From JBBROS01 sp965260935 (lineage in GTDB: Bacteria; Pseudomonadota; Alphaproteobacteria; Acetobacterales; Acetobacteraceae), in NCBI GenBank assembly GCA_965260935.1, contig OZ253374.1:1116001-1180000 (forward strand): 64,000 bases of DNA, written 5' to 3'. This document shows positions 6,968 through 15,086 of this stretch, piece by piece. Positions within the stretch are counted from its first letter, which is position 1. Each line of letters opens with the position of its first letter. The notes under the pieces were generated by a model. It ran no database searches. It was not told where the DNA came from and saw only the letters and a list, made by a program, of their open reading frames with translations. The translations under genes were made by a program, and so were the position numbers.

Positions 6968-8922
6968 CGCAGCGGCGCCGCGGCGGCGGCGCGAACGCTT
7001 GACTGATCCTGGCCGAGCGCCGCCATGGCGGTCGCCACGATGTTCTTTGCCCCGAGCCCGGCCTCGATGATCTGCGCCGCCGGGGTGTTGTGATCGATGA
7101 AGCGGTCGGGGAAGGTCATCGGGCGGATCTTGAGCGGGCCGTCCAGCAAGCCTTTCAGCGCCAGGTGCTGCATCACCGCGGCGCCGAAGCCGCCGACCGA
7201 GCCTTCCTCGATGATGATCAAGACGGCGTGCTCGCGAGCCATGCGTTCGATGAGCGCGGCATCGAAAGGCTTGGCGAAGCGGGCGTCGGCGACGGTTGTG
7301 GAGAAGCCGCGGGCGGCCAGTTCGTCGGCGGCGCGGAGGCTGTCGGCCAGGCGCGGGCCGAGGGAAAGGATGGCGACGGACGAGCCTTCGCGCACCATGC
7401 GGGCGCGGCCGATCTCTACCGGCGTGCCGCGCTCGGGCAGGGCGACGCCGGCGCCCTCGCCGCGCGGGTAGCGGATGGCGCTCGGGCCGTCGTCGATGCG
7501 GGCGGAGGTGGCGACCATGTGCATCAGCTCAAGCTCGTCGCTGGGCGCCATGATGACCATGCCGGGGAGGCAGCCGAGGTAGGCGAGGTCGAAGCTGCCG
7601 GCGTGGGTCGCGCCGTCCGCGCCGACCAGGCCGGCGCGGTCGATGGCGAAGCGGACGGGGAGCTTCTGGATGGCGACGTCGTGGACGACCTGGTCGTAGG
7701 CGCGTTGCAGGAAGGTGCTGTAGATGGCGCAGAAGGGGCGGAAGCCCTCGGTCGCCATGCCGGCGGCGAAGGTGACGGCGTGCTGCTCGGCGATGCCGAC
7801 GTCGAAGCAGCGGTCGGGGAAGCGGGCGGCGAAGCGGTCGAGGCCGGTGCCGGAGGGCATGGCGGCGTTGATGGCGACGATGCGGTCGTCCTCGGCGGCC
7901 TCGGCGATCAGGGCGCTGGCGAACACCTTGGTGTATTGCGGCGGGCCGGGAGGGGCCTTGACCTGCTCGCCGGTGACGACGTTGAACTTGCTGACGGCGT
8001 GGTATTTGTCGGCGGTGCTCTCGGCCGGCTCGTAGCCGTGGCCTTTTTTCGTGATGGCGTGCACGAGGATCGGCCCGCTTTCCTCGGCGTCGCGCACGTT
8101 GCGCAGGACGGGGAGCAGGTGGTCCATGTTGTGGCCGTCGATGGGGCCGACGTAGTAGAAGCCGAGTTCCTCGAACAGCGTGCCGCCGGTCAGGATGCCG
8201 CGGGCGTATTCCTCGGCGCGCAGGGCGGTGCGCTCGATGCCGCGGGGGAAGCGCTTGGCCATGCGGTGGGCGAGGTCGCGCAGGTTGAGGAACGAGCGGC
8301 TGCTCATCAGGCGGCTCAGGTATGCGCTCATGGCGCCCACGGGCGGGGCGATCGACATGTCGTTGTCGTTGAGCACGACGATGAGGCGGGAATGCTTGCC
8401 GCCGGCGTTGTTCATGGCTTCGTAGGCCATGCCGGCGCTCATCGCGCCGTCGCCGATGACGGCGACCACGTTGCGGTCATCCTGGCCGAGCAGGCTGTTG
8501 GCGACGGCCATGCCGAGGCCGGCGGAGATGCTGGTGCTGCTGTGGGCTGCGCCGAAGGGATCATACTCGGATTCGCTGCGGCGGGTGAAGCCGGACAAGC
8601 CGCCCGGCTGGCGCAGGGTGCGTATGCGGTCGCGGCGGCCGGTAAGGATCTTGTGCGGGTAGGCCTGGTGACCAACGTCCCAGATCAAGCGGTCACGCGG
8701 GGTATCGAAAACGGCATGAAGGGCAACGGTGAGTTCGACGACGCCGAGCGACGCGCCCAGGTGCCCGCCCGTCGTGCTGACGGCGTCCACGGTCTCGGCG
8801 CGGAGCTCGTCGGCGATTTGCTGGAGCTGCTCGGCGGAGAAGTTCCTGAGGTCGGCGGGGACGTTCACCCGGTCAAGCAGCGGCGTCGCGGGGCGGGGCG
8901 GCTTTGGAAGGGATGCGTTCAT
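6964..8922 (-). CDS. dxs: 1-deoxy-D-xylulose-5-phosphate synthase
   Basis: A 652-aa thiamine-diphosphate enzyme that joins pyruvate and glyceraldehyde-3-phosphate, the first step of the MEP isoprenoid pathway. The N-terminal part has GGHLGASLGVVELTVALH and the ThDP-binding GDGAMSAGMAYEAMNNAG. The central domain has the transketolase pattern DVGIAEQHAVTFAAGMA, and the C-terminal transketolase domain is complete. Length is normal. It is the first gene of the minus-strand run leading into hpnM, so isoprenoid precursor supply and hopanoid modification probably share a transcript. The 370-plus bases upstream should hold the promoter. Confidence 0.97.
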   Translation of the reverse strand: MNASLPKPPRPATPLLDRVNVPADLRNFSAEQLQQIADELRAETVDAVSTTGGHLGASLGVVELTVALHAVFDTPRDRLIWDVGHQAYPHKILTGRRDRIRTLRQPGGLSGFTRRSESEYDPFGAAHSSTSISAGLGMAVANSLLGQDDRNVVAVIGDGAMSAGMAYEAMNNAGGKHSRLIVVLNDNDMSIAPPVGAMSAYLSRLMSSRSFLNLRDLAHRMAKRFPRGIERTALRAEEYARGILTGGTLFEELGFYYVGPIDGHNMDHLLPVLRNVRDAEESGPILVHAITKKGHGYEPAESTADKYHAVSKFNVVTGEQVKAPPGPPQYTKVFASALIAEAAEDDRIVAINAAMPSGTGLDRFAARFPDRCFDVGIAEQHAVTFAAGMATEGFRPFCAIYSTFLQRAYDQVVHDVAIQKLPVRFAIDRAGLVGADGATHAGSFDLAYLGCLPGMVIMAPSDELELMHMVATSARIDDGPSAIRYPRGEGAGVALPERGTPVEIGRARMVREGSSVAILSLGPRLADSLRAADELAARGFSTTVADARFAKPFDAALIERMAREHAVLIIIEEGSVGGFGAAVMQHLALKGLLDGPLKIRPMTFPDRFIDHNTPAAQIIEAGLGAKNIVATAMAALGQDQSSVRAAAAAPLR

Positions 8923-9355
8923 CGGCTGGTTCCTTGCCTAGCTGGAGGCCGGCGGCGTGCTTGGTTGGTCAGACGGCGCGCGGCTTGGTCGGTCCGCCTC
9001 GGAGCGATGCTCAAATCACGTCCGCCGGGATGTGACAAGGCCCGGCAGGCGGCTTTGGAGTCGCCCTGATTGATCAGGGACAGTAAGGCGGGAGGTGGAA
9101 TTGTGCCAGTCCGCCACGGTCACGGAGGCGTAATGTTGTAGATTTGCCACAATCGATCCCGATCTCGCCAGGTTGCGGGGACGCGCAGCGACATTCGGAG
9201 TAGTGTTCTGTGCAGTGCGGCATCCGTTGCGCCAGCGGGGGGTTGCTCCTCTATAGGCCGTGCCTTTGAGGCAATTTGACGACGATGTCTGAGAAATGGT
9301 TATCCGGGGCCGCCGCGCTTGCAACGCGGGGCCTGGGCTGAAAGGTTTGTCGAGA
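8923..9355. other. Divergent dxs/hpnH intergenic region
   Basis: About 430 bases without a supported gene, between divergent dxs and hpnH, so both promoters should be here. A short near-perfect palindrome CCCTGATTGATCAGGG (9064-9079) could be an operator, or a degenerate relative of the CGCCCTGACT hairpin seen in the intergenic repeats elsewhere in the window. I see no clear -35/-10 pair. Confidence 0.5.
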
Positions 9356-10510
9356 ATGTCCGTTCCGTTGAAGCAGGTGGTCCGCGTCGGCGCCTACGTG
9401 GTCAAGCAGCATCTGATCGGCCGTAAACGCTACCCGCTTGTGCTGATGCTTGAGCCGTTGTTCCGCTGCAACCTCGCGTGCGCCGGGTGCGGCAAGATCG
9501 ACTACCCGGCCGAGATCCTGAACCAGCGCTTGTCGGTGGCCGACGCGCTGGCCGCCGTCGATGAATGCGGCGCGCCGGTGGTGGCGATCGCCGGGGGGGA
9601 GCCGCTGCTGCACAAGGAGATGCCGGAGATCGTGGAGGGCATCCTGGCGCGGAAGAAGTTCGTCTATCTCTGCACCAACGCGCTGCTGCTCGAGAAGAAG
9701 ATGGACCAGTTCAAGCCGAACCCCTACTTCAGTTGGGACGTGCACCTGGACGGCGACCGGGAGATGCACGACAAGGCGGTCAGCCAGACGGGCGTGTTCG
9801 ACAAGGCGGTGAGCGCCATCAAGGAGGCCAAGCGGCGCGGCTTCCGGCTGAGCATCAACTGCACGCTGTTCGACGGGGCGCAGCCGGAGCGGGTGGCCGC
9901 GTTCTTCGACGAGGCGATGGCGCTGGGCGTCGATGGGATCATGACCTCGCCGGGTTATGCGTATGAGCGGGCGCCGGACCAGGCGCATTTCCTGTCGCGG
10001 CAGAAGACCAAGCAGTTGTTCCGCGACATCCTGAAGCGGGGGCGGGGGAAGGGGTGGAAGTTCACCCAAAGCCCGTTGTTCATGAGCTTCCTGGCCGGCA
10101 ACGAGGATTACCGTTGCACGCCTTGGGGCAAGCCGACGCGCAACGTGTTCGGCTGGCAGCGGCCCTGCTACCTGCTGGGCGAGGGGTATGCCAAGACGTT
10201 TGCCGAATTGATGGATTCGACGGACTGGGACAAGTACGGCACGGGCAATTACGAGAAGTGCGCCGACTGCATGGTGCATTCCGGCTACGAGAGCACGGCG
10301 GTGATGGATGCGGTGAAAAGCCCGGTGAAGACCATCGTGACGGCGATGCGCGGGCCGAAGCTCGACGGGCCGATGGCGCCGGAAATCGACCTGTCGAACC
10401 AGCGCCCGGCGGAATACGTGTTCAGCCGGCACGTGCAGGACAAGATGGCGCAGCTCCGGCATAAGAAGCCGAAGGCGCGGGAAGCGCAGACGGCCGACGC
10501 GGCTGATTAG
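9356..10510 (+). CDS. hpnH: Adenosyl-hopene transferase HpnH (radical SAM)
   Basis: A 384-aa radical SAM enzyme that adds the 5'-deoxyadenosyl group to diploptene, the first side-chain step of C35 hopanoids. The cluster motif CNLACAGC places Cys38, Cys42 and Cys45, followed by the typical IAGGEPLLHKEMPEI motif. The C-terminal part has YRCTPWGKPTRNVFGWQ and CADCMVHSGYE, as in other HpnH proteins. The ATG at 9356 was chosen because the sequence from MSVPLKQ matches the family start; the frame stays open 20 codons further up. Its stop overlaps the stop of the convergent ureohydrolase gene by 4 bases. Confidence 0.95.
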   Translation: MSVPLKQVVRVGAYVVKQHLIGRKRYPLVLMLEPLFRCNLACAGCGKIDYPAEILNQRLSVADALAAVDECGAPVVAIAGGEPLLHKEMPEIVEGILARKKFVYLCTNALLLEKKMDQFKPNPYFSWDVHLDGDREMHDKAVSQTGVFDKAVSAIKEAKRRGFRLSINCTLFDGAQPERVAAFFDEAMALGVDGIMTSPGYAYERAPDQAHFLSRQKTKQLFRDILKRGRGKGWKFTQSPLFMSFLAGNEDYRCTPWGKPTRNVFGWQRPCYLLGEGYAKTFAELMDSTDWDKYGTGNYEKCADCMVHSGYESTAVMDAVKSPVKTIVTAMRGPKLDGPMAPEIDLSNQRPAEYVFSRHVQDKMAQLRHKKPKAREAQTADAAD

Positions 10511-11502
10511 GTCCGGTTCTGGCGCTCGGTCCTGGCCGCGGCCAGGACGCAGAGGATCTCGAACAGGATCGAGGCGCCGTGGAACGCAGTTAACCCGTTC
10601 ACGTCGAAAGGCGGGCTGACCTCGACCAGGTCGGCGGCGACGAAATCGAGGCCTAGCAGGCCGCGGACCAGGCGCTGGGCCTCGATCATGGCGAGGCCGC
10701 CCGCTTCGGGCGTGCCAGTGCCGGGCGCCCAGACCGGGTCGAGGCTGTCGATGTCGAAGCTGAGGTAGGCGGGGCCTGTGCCAACCACGCGGCGCGCTTC
10801 CTCGACGGCCCAGCGCCAGCCGCGGTCGTGCAGCTCGTCCATCGGCATCACGCGCATTCCGCTCGACTCGCTGAACGCCCAGAGGCTGCCGGGCACCGTG
10901 CTGGTTCCGCGCAATCCGATCTGGATGACGCGGGCCGGGTCGAGCAGGCCGTCCTCGACGGCGCGGCGGAAGGGGACGCCGTGGTGCAGGCGGGAACCCA
11001 TGTAGTCGTCGCCGGTGTCGCCATGGGCGTCGATGTGGACCATGCCGATGGGGCCGTGCTTGGCGACGGCGCGGAGGATCGGCCAGGCGATGGAGTGGTC
11101 GCCGCCGACGGAGAGGGGGGTGACGCCGGAGTCCACGATGTTGTGATAGAAGGCCTCGATCTCGGATTGCGCGTTTTCCAGCTCGTAGGGGCGCTCGATC
11201 CAGCAATCGCCGAGGTCGCGGATGCGCAAGGCCGCGAAGGGGGCCTGGTCGGTGGTGGTGTTGATCGGGCGCAGCAAGGTCGATTGGTTGCGGATCTCGC
11301 GCGGGCCGTGGCGGGCGCCGGGGCGGTTGGTGACGCCGCCGTCGAAGGGGACGCCGATCAGGCCGATGTCGGTGGCTGAAAGGTCGGTCGTGTGCGGGGC
11401 GCGGAAGAAGGTGGGGATGCCGACGTAGCGCGGCTGCTTCTGCGGATCGGCCATCACAGGGTAGTGGCGGACGGGCTTGAGCGGGTTCTGGTGGTCGGTC
11501 AT
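10507..11502 (-). CDS. Ureohydrolase, agmatinase/guanidinobutyrase type
   Basis: A 331-aa ureohydrolase that should release urea from a guanidino compound such as agmatine or guanidinobutyrate. The Mn-binding motifs SVGGDHSI, HIDAHGDT and SFDIDSLDP are all present, and the TNRPGARHGPREIR stretch is typical of the agmatinase branch. Sequence alone does not settle the substrate. The ATG at 11502 overlaps the hpnG stop (ATGA), so it is the last gene of a chain of six 4-base overlaps. The 3' end overlaps the end of convergent hpnH. Confidence 0.9.
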   Translation of the reverse strand: MTDHQNPLKPVRHYPVMADPQKQPRYVGIPTFFRAPHTTDLSATDIGLIGVPFDGGVTNRPGARHGPREIRNQSTLLRPINTTTDQAPFAALRIRDLGDCWIERPYELENAQSEIEAFYHNIVDSGVTPLSVGGDHSIAWPILRAVAKHGPIGMVHIDAHGDTGDDYMGSRLHHGVPFRRAVEDGLLDPARVIQIGLRGTSTVPGSLWAFSESSGMRVMPMDELHDRGWRWAVEEARRVVGTGPAYLSFDIDSLDPVWAPGTGTPEAGGLAMIEAQRLVRGLLGLDFVAADLVEVSPPFDVNGLTAFHGASILFEILCVLAAARTERQNRT

Positions 11503-12161
11503 GGGCGTGGGTGTAGCCCAGGTGCTGTGCGGAGGCGACCCAGCAGGGCGCGGCGGGCGCGGGCGGCGTCGATGGCCAGCGCGACGAGGGCGGGCAGCTC
11601 GGTTGGGTGGCGTAGGGCGGTCAGGACGATTCGGGGCAATGCGATTTGCCCGTGCGGGCCGAGGGCGACCATTGCTGCTTGCGGGAGAGAGCGGCGGGCC
11701 GGATCGGCGATGGCGCGGAGGGCGGCGAAGGGCAGGGCGTGGCGCGCCGCCGCGCGGGCGACGGCGGCGGATTCGAGGTCGATGGCCTGTGCGCCGGTGC
11801 TGGCGAAGGCGGCCCGCTTGGCGGCTGCGGAGGCGATGACCTTGCCGCCGCCGATCAGCAGGCCCGGCGTCATGCCGCCCAGGGACTCGGCCAGGGCCGG
11901 GTCGGTTTGCCAGGATTCTGCGCCGTCGATCACCGTTGCCGGGACGATCACCTGGCCGGGTTGGAACGCCGGGTCGAGGCCGCCGGCCAGGCCGAAGCTC
12001 ACGAGGGCTTGAACCTTGCGCGCCAGCGTTTCCGCGGCGGTCGCTGCGCCTGCTTCGGCGCCGCCGCCGATGGCCACTTGGCAGTCGAGGCCGCGCAGCA
12101 GGCGGGCTTCCGCGTTGAGGCCGACGACGAAGCCGATGGGCCGCTCGGACGCCGTGGTCAG
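11499..12161 (-). CDS. hpnG: Adenosylhopane nucleoside phosphorylase HpnG
   Basis: A protein of about 220 aa in the purine nucleoside phosphorylase-like family. HpnG removes adenine from adenosylhopane to leave ribosyl- or phosphoribosylhopane. The sequence has GFVVGLNAEARLL at the start, VSFGLAGGLDP in the middle and IDLESAAVARAAARH, which fits the family. There is no ATG, GTG or TTG near the expected start. The best candidate is CTG at 12161, which overlaps the stop of the upstream hydratase gene (CTGA) in the same geometry as the other junctions in this operon. The reading frame is open further upstream but only as a shadow. The product is secure, the start is not. Confidence 0.85.
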   Translation of the reverse strand: MTTASERPIGFVVGLNAEARLLRGLDCQVAIGGGAEAGAATAAETLARKVQALVSFGLAGGLDPAFQPGQVIVPATVIDGAESWQTDPALAESLGGMTPGLLIGGGKVIASAAAKRAAFASTGAQAIDLESAAVARAAARHALPFAALRAIADPARRSLPQAAMVALGPHGQIALPRIVLTALRHPTELPALVALAIDAARARRALLGRLRTAPGLHPRP

Positions 12162-12736
12162 AGAGTGGGAACCGAGACACCGATCATGTCGCCTTCGCGC
12201 ACGAGGGCGGCGAGGCGGGCTTCGTCCCAGCCTTCGGCGCCGTCCGGGCGGCGGGGGAGGACCATCCAACGGTAGTCGGCGGTGCTGTCGACGACGCGGA
12301 TGCGGGTGTGCGGCGGGAGGGTCGTGCCCCATTCGGCGAGGATTCCGGCCGGGTCGCGGATGGCGCGGGCGCGGTAGGCGGGGGACTTGTACCAGAAGGG
12401 CGGGTAGCCGAGCACGCCGCGGGGGTAGCAACTGCAGAGGGTGCAGACGACGAGGTTGTGGGTGTCTTTGGTATTCTCCAGCACGCCGAGCGGGGGGAGG
12501 CCGCGCATGGGGATGCCGAGCGACTCGGCCGCGGCCGCGCCGTCGGCGAGCATGGCTTGGCGGAAGGCCGGGTTGGTCCAGGCGCGGGCGACCATACGCG
12601 CGCCTCCGGCCGGGCTGGCCTGGTCGGTCTGGGCGATGCGGGCGGCGATCTCGTCCGGGGTGGCGATGCCCTTCTGGTGCAGGAGGCGGCGGACGGCGGC
12701 GAGCAGGCGGTCGCTGGGGGCTTCGAGGGGGGTCAT
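12158..12736 (-). CDS. Nitrile hydratase alpha / thiocyanate hydrolase gamma-type subunit
   Basis: The catalytic subunit of the nitrile hydratase/thiocyanate hydrolase family, 192 aa. The metal-binding claw VCTLCSC (Cys98, Cys101, Cys103) is intact, and Thr between the first cysteines points to cobalt rather than iron. The following YPRGVLGYPPFWYKSPAYRARA is family-typical. It would hydrate a nitrile to an amide, or thiocyanate to carbonyl sulfide and ammonia. The adjacent beta function is split into two ORFs as in thiocyanate hydrolase. No activator gene of the usual kind is visible nearby. It overlaps its neighbours by 4 bases on both sides. Confidence 0.9.
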   Translation of the reverse strand: MTPLEAPSDRLLAAVRRLLHQKGIATPDEIAARIAQTDQASPAGGARMVARAWTNPAFRQAMLADGAAAAESLGIPMRGLPPLGVLENTKDTHNLVVCTLCSCYPRGVLGYPPFWYKSPAYRARAIRDPAGILAEWGTTLPPHTRIRVVDSTADYRWMVLPRRPDGAEGWDEARLAALVREGDMIGVSVPTL

Positions 12737-13020
12737 GCGGCGGCTCCGGCGAGTTCGAGCCAGGGTTCGTAGAGTTCGACCAGGATCTCGGCGGCGTTGG
12801 CGTCGTTCCAGATCGATTGGGGCTGGAAGGCGACGTGGTAGAGGTCGAGCGTCTCGGCGGGGCGGGCGAAGGCGAGTTGCTCCGGGTTGGGGAAGCGGCC
12901 GAGATGGCGGACCACCGTTCCCGGGCGGCCGCGCAGGTAGTGCGGCGTGCGGACGTGGCAGGGGCCGCGCAGCTCGGGCCAGTCGTCGCGGACGCGGACG
13001 GGGGTTCCGGGCGGGATCAT
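12733..13020 (-). CDS. Nitrile hydratase beta, C-terminal half (separate subunit)
   Basis: A 95-aa ORF corresponding to the C-terminal SH3-like barrel of nitrile hydratase beta. It reads IPPGTPVRVRDDWPELRGPCH and then RTPHYLRGRPGTVVRHLG, the core signature of that domain, and ends with the YHVAFQPQSIWND stretch. In thiocyanate hydrolase the same half is encoded as an independent alpha subunit. It overlaps the N-terminal-half gene upstream and the catalytic subunit gene downstream by ATGA each. It looks like a true separate gene, because the frame between the halves is interrupted by a clean stop/start overlap. Confidence 0.85.
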   Translation of the reverse strand: MIPPGTPVRVRDDWPELRGPCHVRTPHYLRGRPGTVVRHLGRFPNPEQLAFARPAETLDLYHVAFQPQSIWNDANAAEILVELYEPWLELAGAAA

Positions 13021-13331
13021 GCGCCGAGGGCGGCTTGCAGCTCGGCCTCGGTGATGACGCCGCGGGCGAGGAGGTTGTCGGCGATCGAGCGGATCCAGCG
13101 CTGGTAGTAGGTGAGGCGGAGGTAGTCGGGTTCGGGGATCGCCTCGATGCCGCGGCGCAGCTCGTCCACGCTCATCACGCCCTTGCTGCCGAGGATGCCG
13201 CGGATGGCGTCGACTTCCCGGTCGAAGTCGGTGAGCGCGTGGGGTTCGGCGTCGATCGGGTCGCAGAGGAACTTGGGGACGCCGCCCATGTCGTGGTGGG
13301 CGCGCGGGGGGTGTGGCACGGTTGCGGTCAT
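13017..13331 (-). CDS. Nitrile hydratase beta, N-terminal half (separate subunit)
   Basis: A 104-aa ORF corresponding to the N-terminal helical part of nitrile hydratase beta. It contains HHDMGGVPKFLCDPIDAEP, the conserved opening, then FDREVDAIRGILGSKGVMSVDELRRGIE and the YYQRWIRSIADNLL helix. It matches the beta subunit of thiocyanate hydrolase in role and in gene order (N-half, C-half, catalytic subunit). The ATG at 13331 overlaps the stop of the SH3 protein gene by ATGA. Confidence 0.85.
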   Translation of the reverse strand: MTATVPHPPRAHHDMGGVPKFLCDPIDAEPHALTDFDREVDAIRGILGSKGVMSVDELRRGIEAIPEPDYLRLTYYQRWIRSIADNLLARGVITEAELQAALGA

Positions 13332-14011
13332 GGGACGGCCTCGGCTGGCAGCGTGCCCCAGATGTCGGCACGCCTGATCCAGCCACGATAGTCCTGGATG
13401 CTGGCCTGGCACCAGGGGGACGCGGCCTCGCAGGCGCGGAGGCGGACGATGACGCCGGGCTTGAGGCGGGCGACGGGGGGGGCGGCGTCGGCCGGGTCGC
13501 GGCGGAGCACGCTTTCGTTGGCGGTGACGACGGCGGTGCGACGCCCGATGAGGGCGGCCTGATGCACCCAGCCGCGGATGCCTTCCTGGTCGCGGACCAG
13601 ACGCCAGACCTCGAACTCGCGCTGGATTTCGACGGGCAGGTCGCGACGCTTGTAGACCCATTTGATCGGGTAGCGGGTTCCGGGGCCGACGCGCAGGTTG
13701 ACCTCGTCGAAGCGCAGGGCAGCGAAGCGGGGGAGGGGGAGGCCGGTGTTGCTGCCCTTTTGCGGCCCGGGGGGTTGCTCCGGTTCCGGCTGGGCGGGGG
13801 GAGGCGCTGTTGCGGGGGTGTTAGTGGGGGCGTTTCCGGGTACGCCGGGCTTTGGCTTGACCACGGGGGCGGAGGGGGGCGGCTTCTGGGGCGCGGGGTG
13901 GGGCGTCGGGGCGTGCGGCTTTTGTTCGGACAGCGCGCTTGTTTGCGCGGACGCGGCTGGGGCGGCGAGCAGCAGGGCGGCTAGGGCGATTCGAGCGGGG
14001 GAGCCGTGCAT
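13328..14011 (-). CDS. Secreted SH3-domain protein with Pro-rich linker
   Basis: A 227-aa exported protein. A signal peptide (ALAALLLAAPAASAQ) is followed by a roughly 70-residue Pro/Lys/Ala-rich linker and then two SH3-type repeats. The first contains VNLRVGPGTRYPIKWVYKRRDLPVEI and IRGWVHQAAL, the second VLRRDPADAAPP and YRGWIRRADIWG. This is the bacterial SH3 (DUF1058-like) layout, usually periplasmic and cell-wall related. It heads the overlapping chain with the hydratase genes, but I see no functional link to them. The start at 14011 has a weak ribosome binding site. Confidence 0.8.
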   Translation of the reverse strand: MHGSPARIALAALLLAAPAASAQTSALSEQKPHAPTPHPAPQKPPPSAPVVKPKPGVPGNAPTNTPATAPPPAQPEPEQPPGPQKGSNTGLPLPRFAALRFDEVNLRVGPGTRYPIKWVYKRRDLPVEIQREFEVWRLVRDQEGIRGWVHQAALIGRRTAVVTANESVLRRDPADAAPPVARLKPGVIVRLRACEAASPWCQASIQDYRGWIRRADIWGTLPAEAVP

Positions 14012-14179
14012 CGGTGCTGCGTGCCAAGCGGGGGCGGCGGCGTCAAGTTGAGGTTACGGGGGGTTGGTGGGTTAGTTTGAGTCTAATCTTCTTAGCGGAC
14101 CTTCGGCGGCCAGCCTCATGGCATGAGCAGCATGGGCGGTGTAGCAGGATAGAAAGCATCGCTCCTGAAAGATTGGCGC

Positions 14180-14650
14180 ATGATTTCGGCACGTCGTTTC
14201 AACGAAATGGACGCTCAAGCTCTGGCCAACCTGATGATGGAAATGGTCGGCTTCTATGGAGCCGCCGTTGAACCTAATCTGCTGGTCGCTGAAGACATAG
14301 TTCGACAGGCCCGGCAAGTAGACATCATCGTAGCACACGAGGGTGGCCGCCTACTTGGCTTCGCCACATTCACTTCTCTTTATCCGGTCGCGGGTCTGCT
14401 CGCCTTCACATACGTGCAGCAGGTATACGTCGGGCAGGCTGCTCGCCGCCTTGGCGTGGCACAGAGGTTAATGGCAGAGATCGCACGCGCAGCAAAAGCC
14501 AAGGGCAGCACAAGGATTGAATGGTCTACCAGCAGAGAGAACATAGCCGCGCGGGCGCTCTACGAGGAGTTGGGCGCGAAAGGGTCTGATAAGGTTTATT
14601 ACGTGCTCGAAGGGAAAGCTTTCGACAAGTTAACTGCTCAGGAACAATAA
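14180..14650 (+). CDS. GNAT family N-acetyltransferase
   Basis: A 156-aa GNAT acetyltransferase. The acetyl-CoA binding region is visible as VQQVYVGQAARRLGVAQRLM (motif A, Q/RxxGxG/A-like), followed by the ENIAARALYEELGA element of motif B. The substrate cannot be told. The gene and its flanks (about 14.09-14.70 kb) are clearly lower in GC and use codons such as AAT, GAA and ATA more than neighbours, which suggests recent acquisition. It stands alone, on the strand opposite both neighbours. Confidence 0.85.
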   Translation: MISARRFNEMDAQALANLMMEMVGFYGAAVEPNLLVAEDIVRQARQVDIIVAHEGGRLLGFATFTSLYPVAGLLAFTYVQQVYVGQAARRLGVAQRLMAEIARAAKAKGSTRIEWSTSRENIAARALYEELGAKGSDKVYYVLEGKAFDKLTAQEQ

Positions 14651-14702
14651 ATTCCGTAGCTCTGCATCCCACTTTTTCAGACATTCAAACTGAGGCGCCA
14701 CC

Positions 14703-15086
14703 TTACAGAGTCACTATTTGCCCGGCGCCGATGGCGGAGAGGAACGTCGGGATGCCGGCGACCTCGACGCCTGGCAGCAAGGCGGCGGGGGGGAGCGCGC
14801 TCAGCCGCAGGCCGGCGTCGCAGGCGAGCAGGCGGACGCCGAGCTCGGCTGCCGCGTCGCGCAGGGCGTCGAGGCCGGCCACTCCCCGTTGCTGGACGCT
14901 CGCGTCGTTTCCGGCGTCGGTTAGGTTGCGCCAGTCGTTGGCGAGGGCGTGGCAGCCGGCGTTGGTGGCGAAGATGATGGCGGTGCGGCCGACGGCGGCG
15001 GCGGCGGCGGCGAGCATGAAGGCGTAGTGGGCGCGCTCGTAGCTGCCGCTGATGAGCAGGATGCCGAGGGGGTCAGGCGGCGGCAC
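14703..15086 (-). CDS. DsrE-family-like protein
   Basis: A 127-aa protein resembling the DsrE/peroxiredoxin-like fold used in sulfur relay. Features are the N-terminal LGILLISGSYERAHYAFMLAAAAAAVGR and IIFATNAGCHAL, then a central LRDAAAELGVRLLACDAGLRL, where the Cys may match the conserved sulfur-carrying position. The probable start is GTG 15086, overlapping the end of the MoeB/ThiF gene by 14 bases. Being next to an E1-like sulfur-carrier adenylyltransferase fits a role in sulfur transfer, but this is inference. Confidence 0.7.
   Translation of the reverse strand: MPPPDPLGILLISGSYERAHYAFMLAAAAAAVGRTAIIFATNAGCHALANDWRNLTDAGNDASVQQRGVAGLDALRDAAAELGVRLLACDAGLRLSALPPAALLPGVEVAGIPTFLSAIGAGQIVTL

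Noticed and set aside
9064..9079. CCCTGATTGATCAGGG as a fourth copy of the palindromic repeat
   Set aside because: Only the short core resembles the family; the long first hairpin and the GGACTGGC spacer are missing, so it is noted only as a possible operator.
11499..12431. A 310-codon hpnG starting at ATG 12431
   Set aside because: The first 90 codons are an Arg/Pro-rich shadow of the hydratase gene and do not match HpnG.
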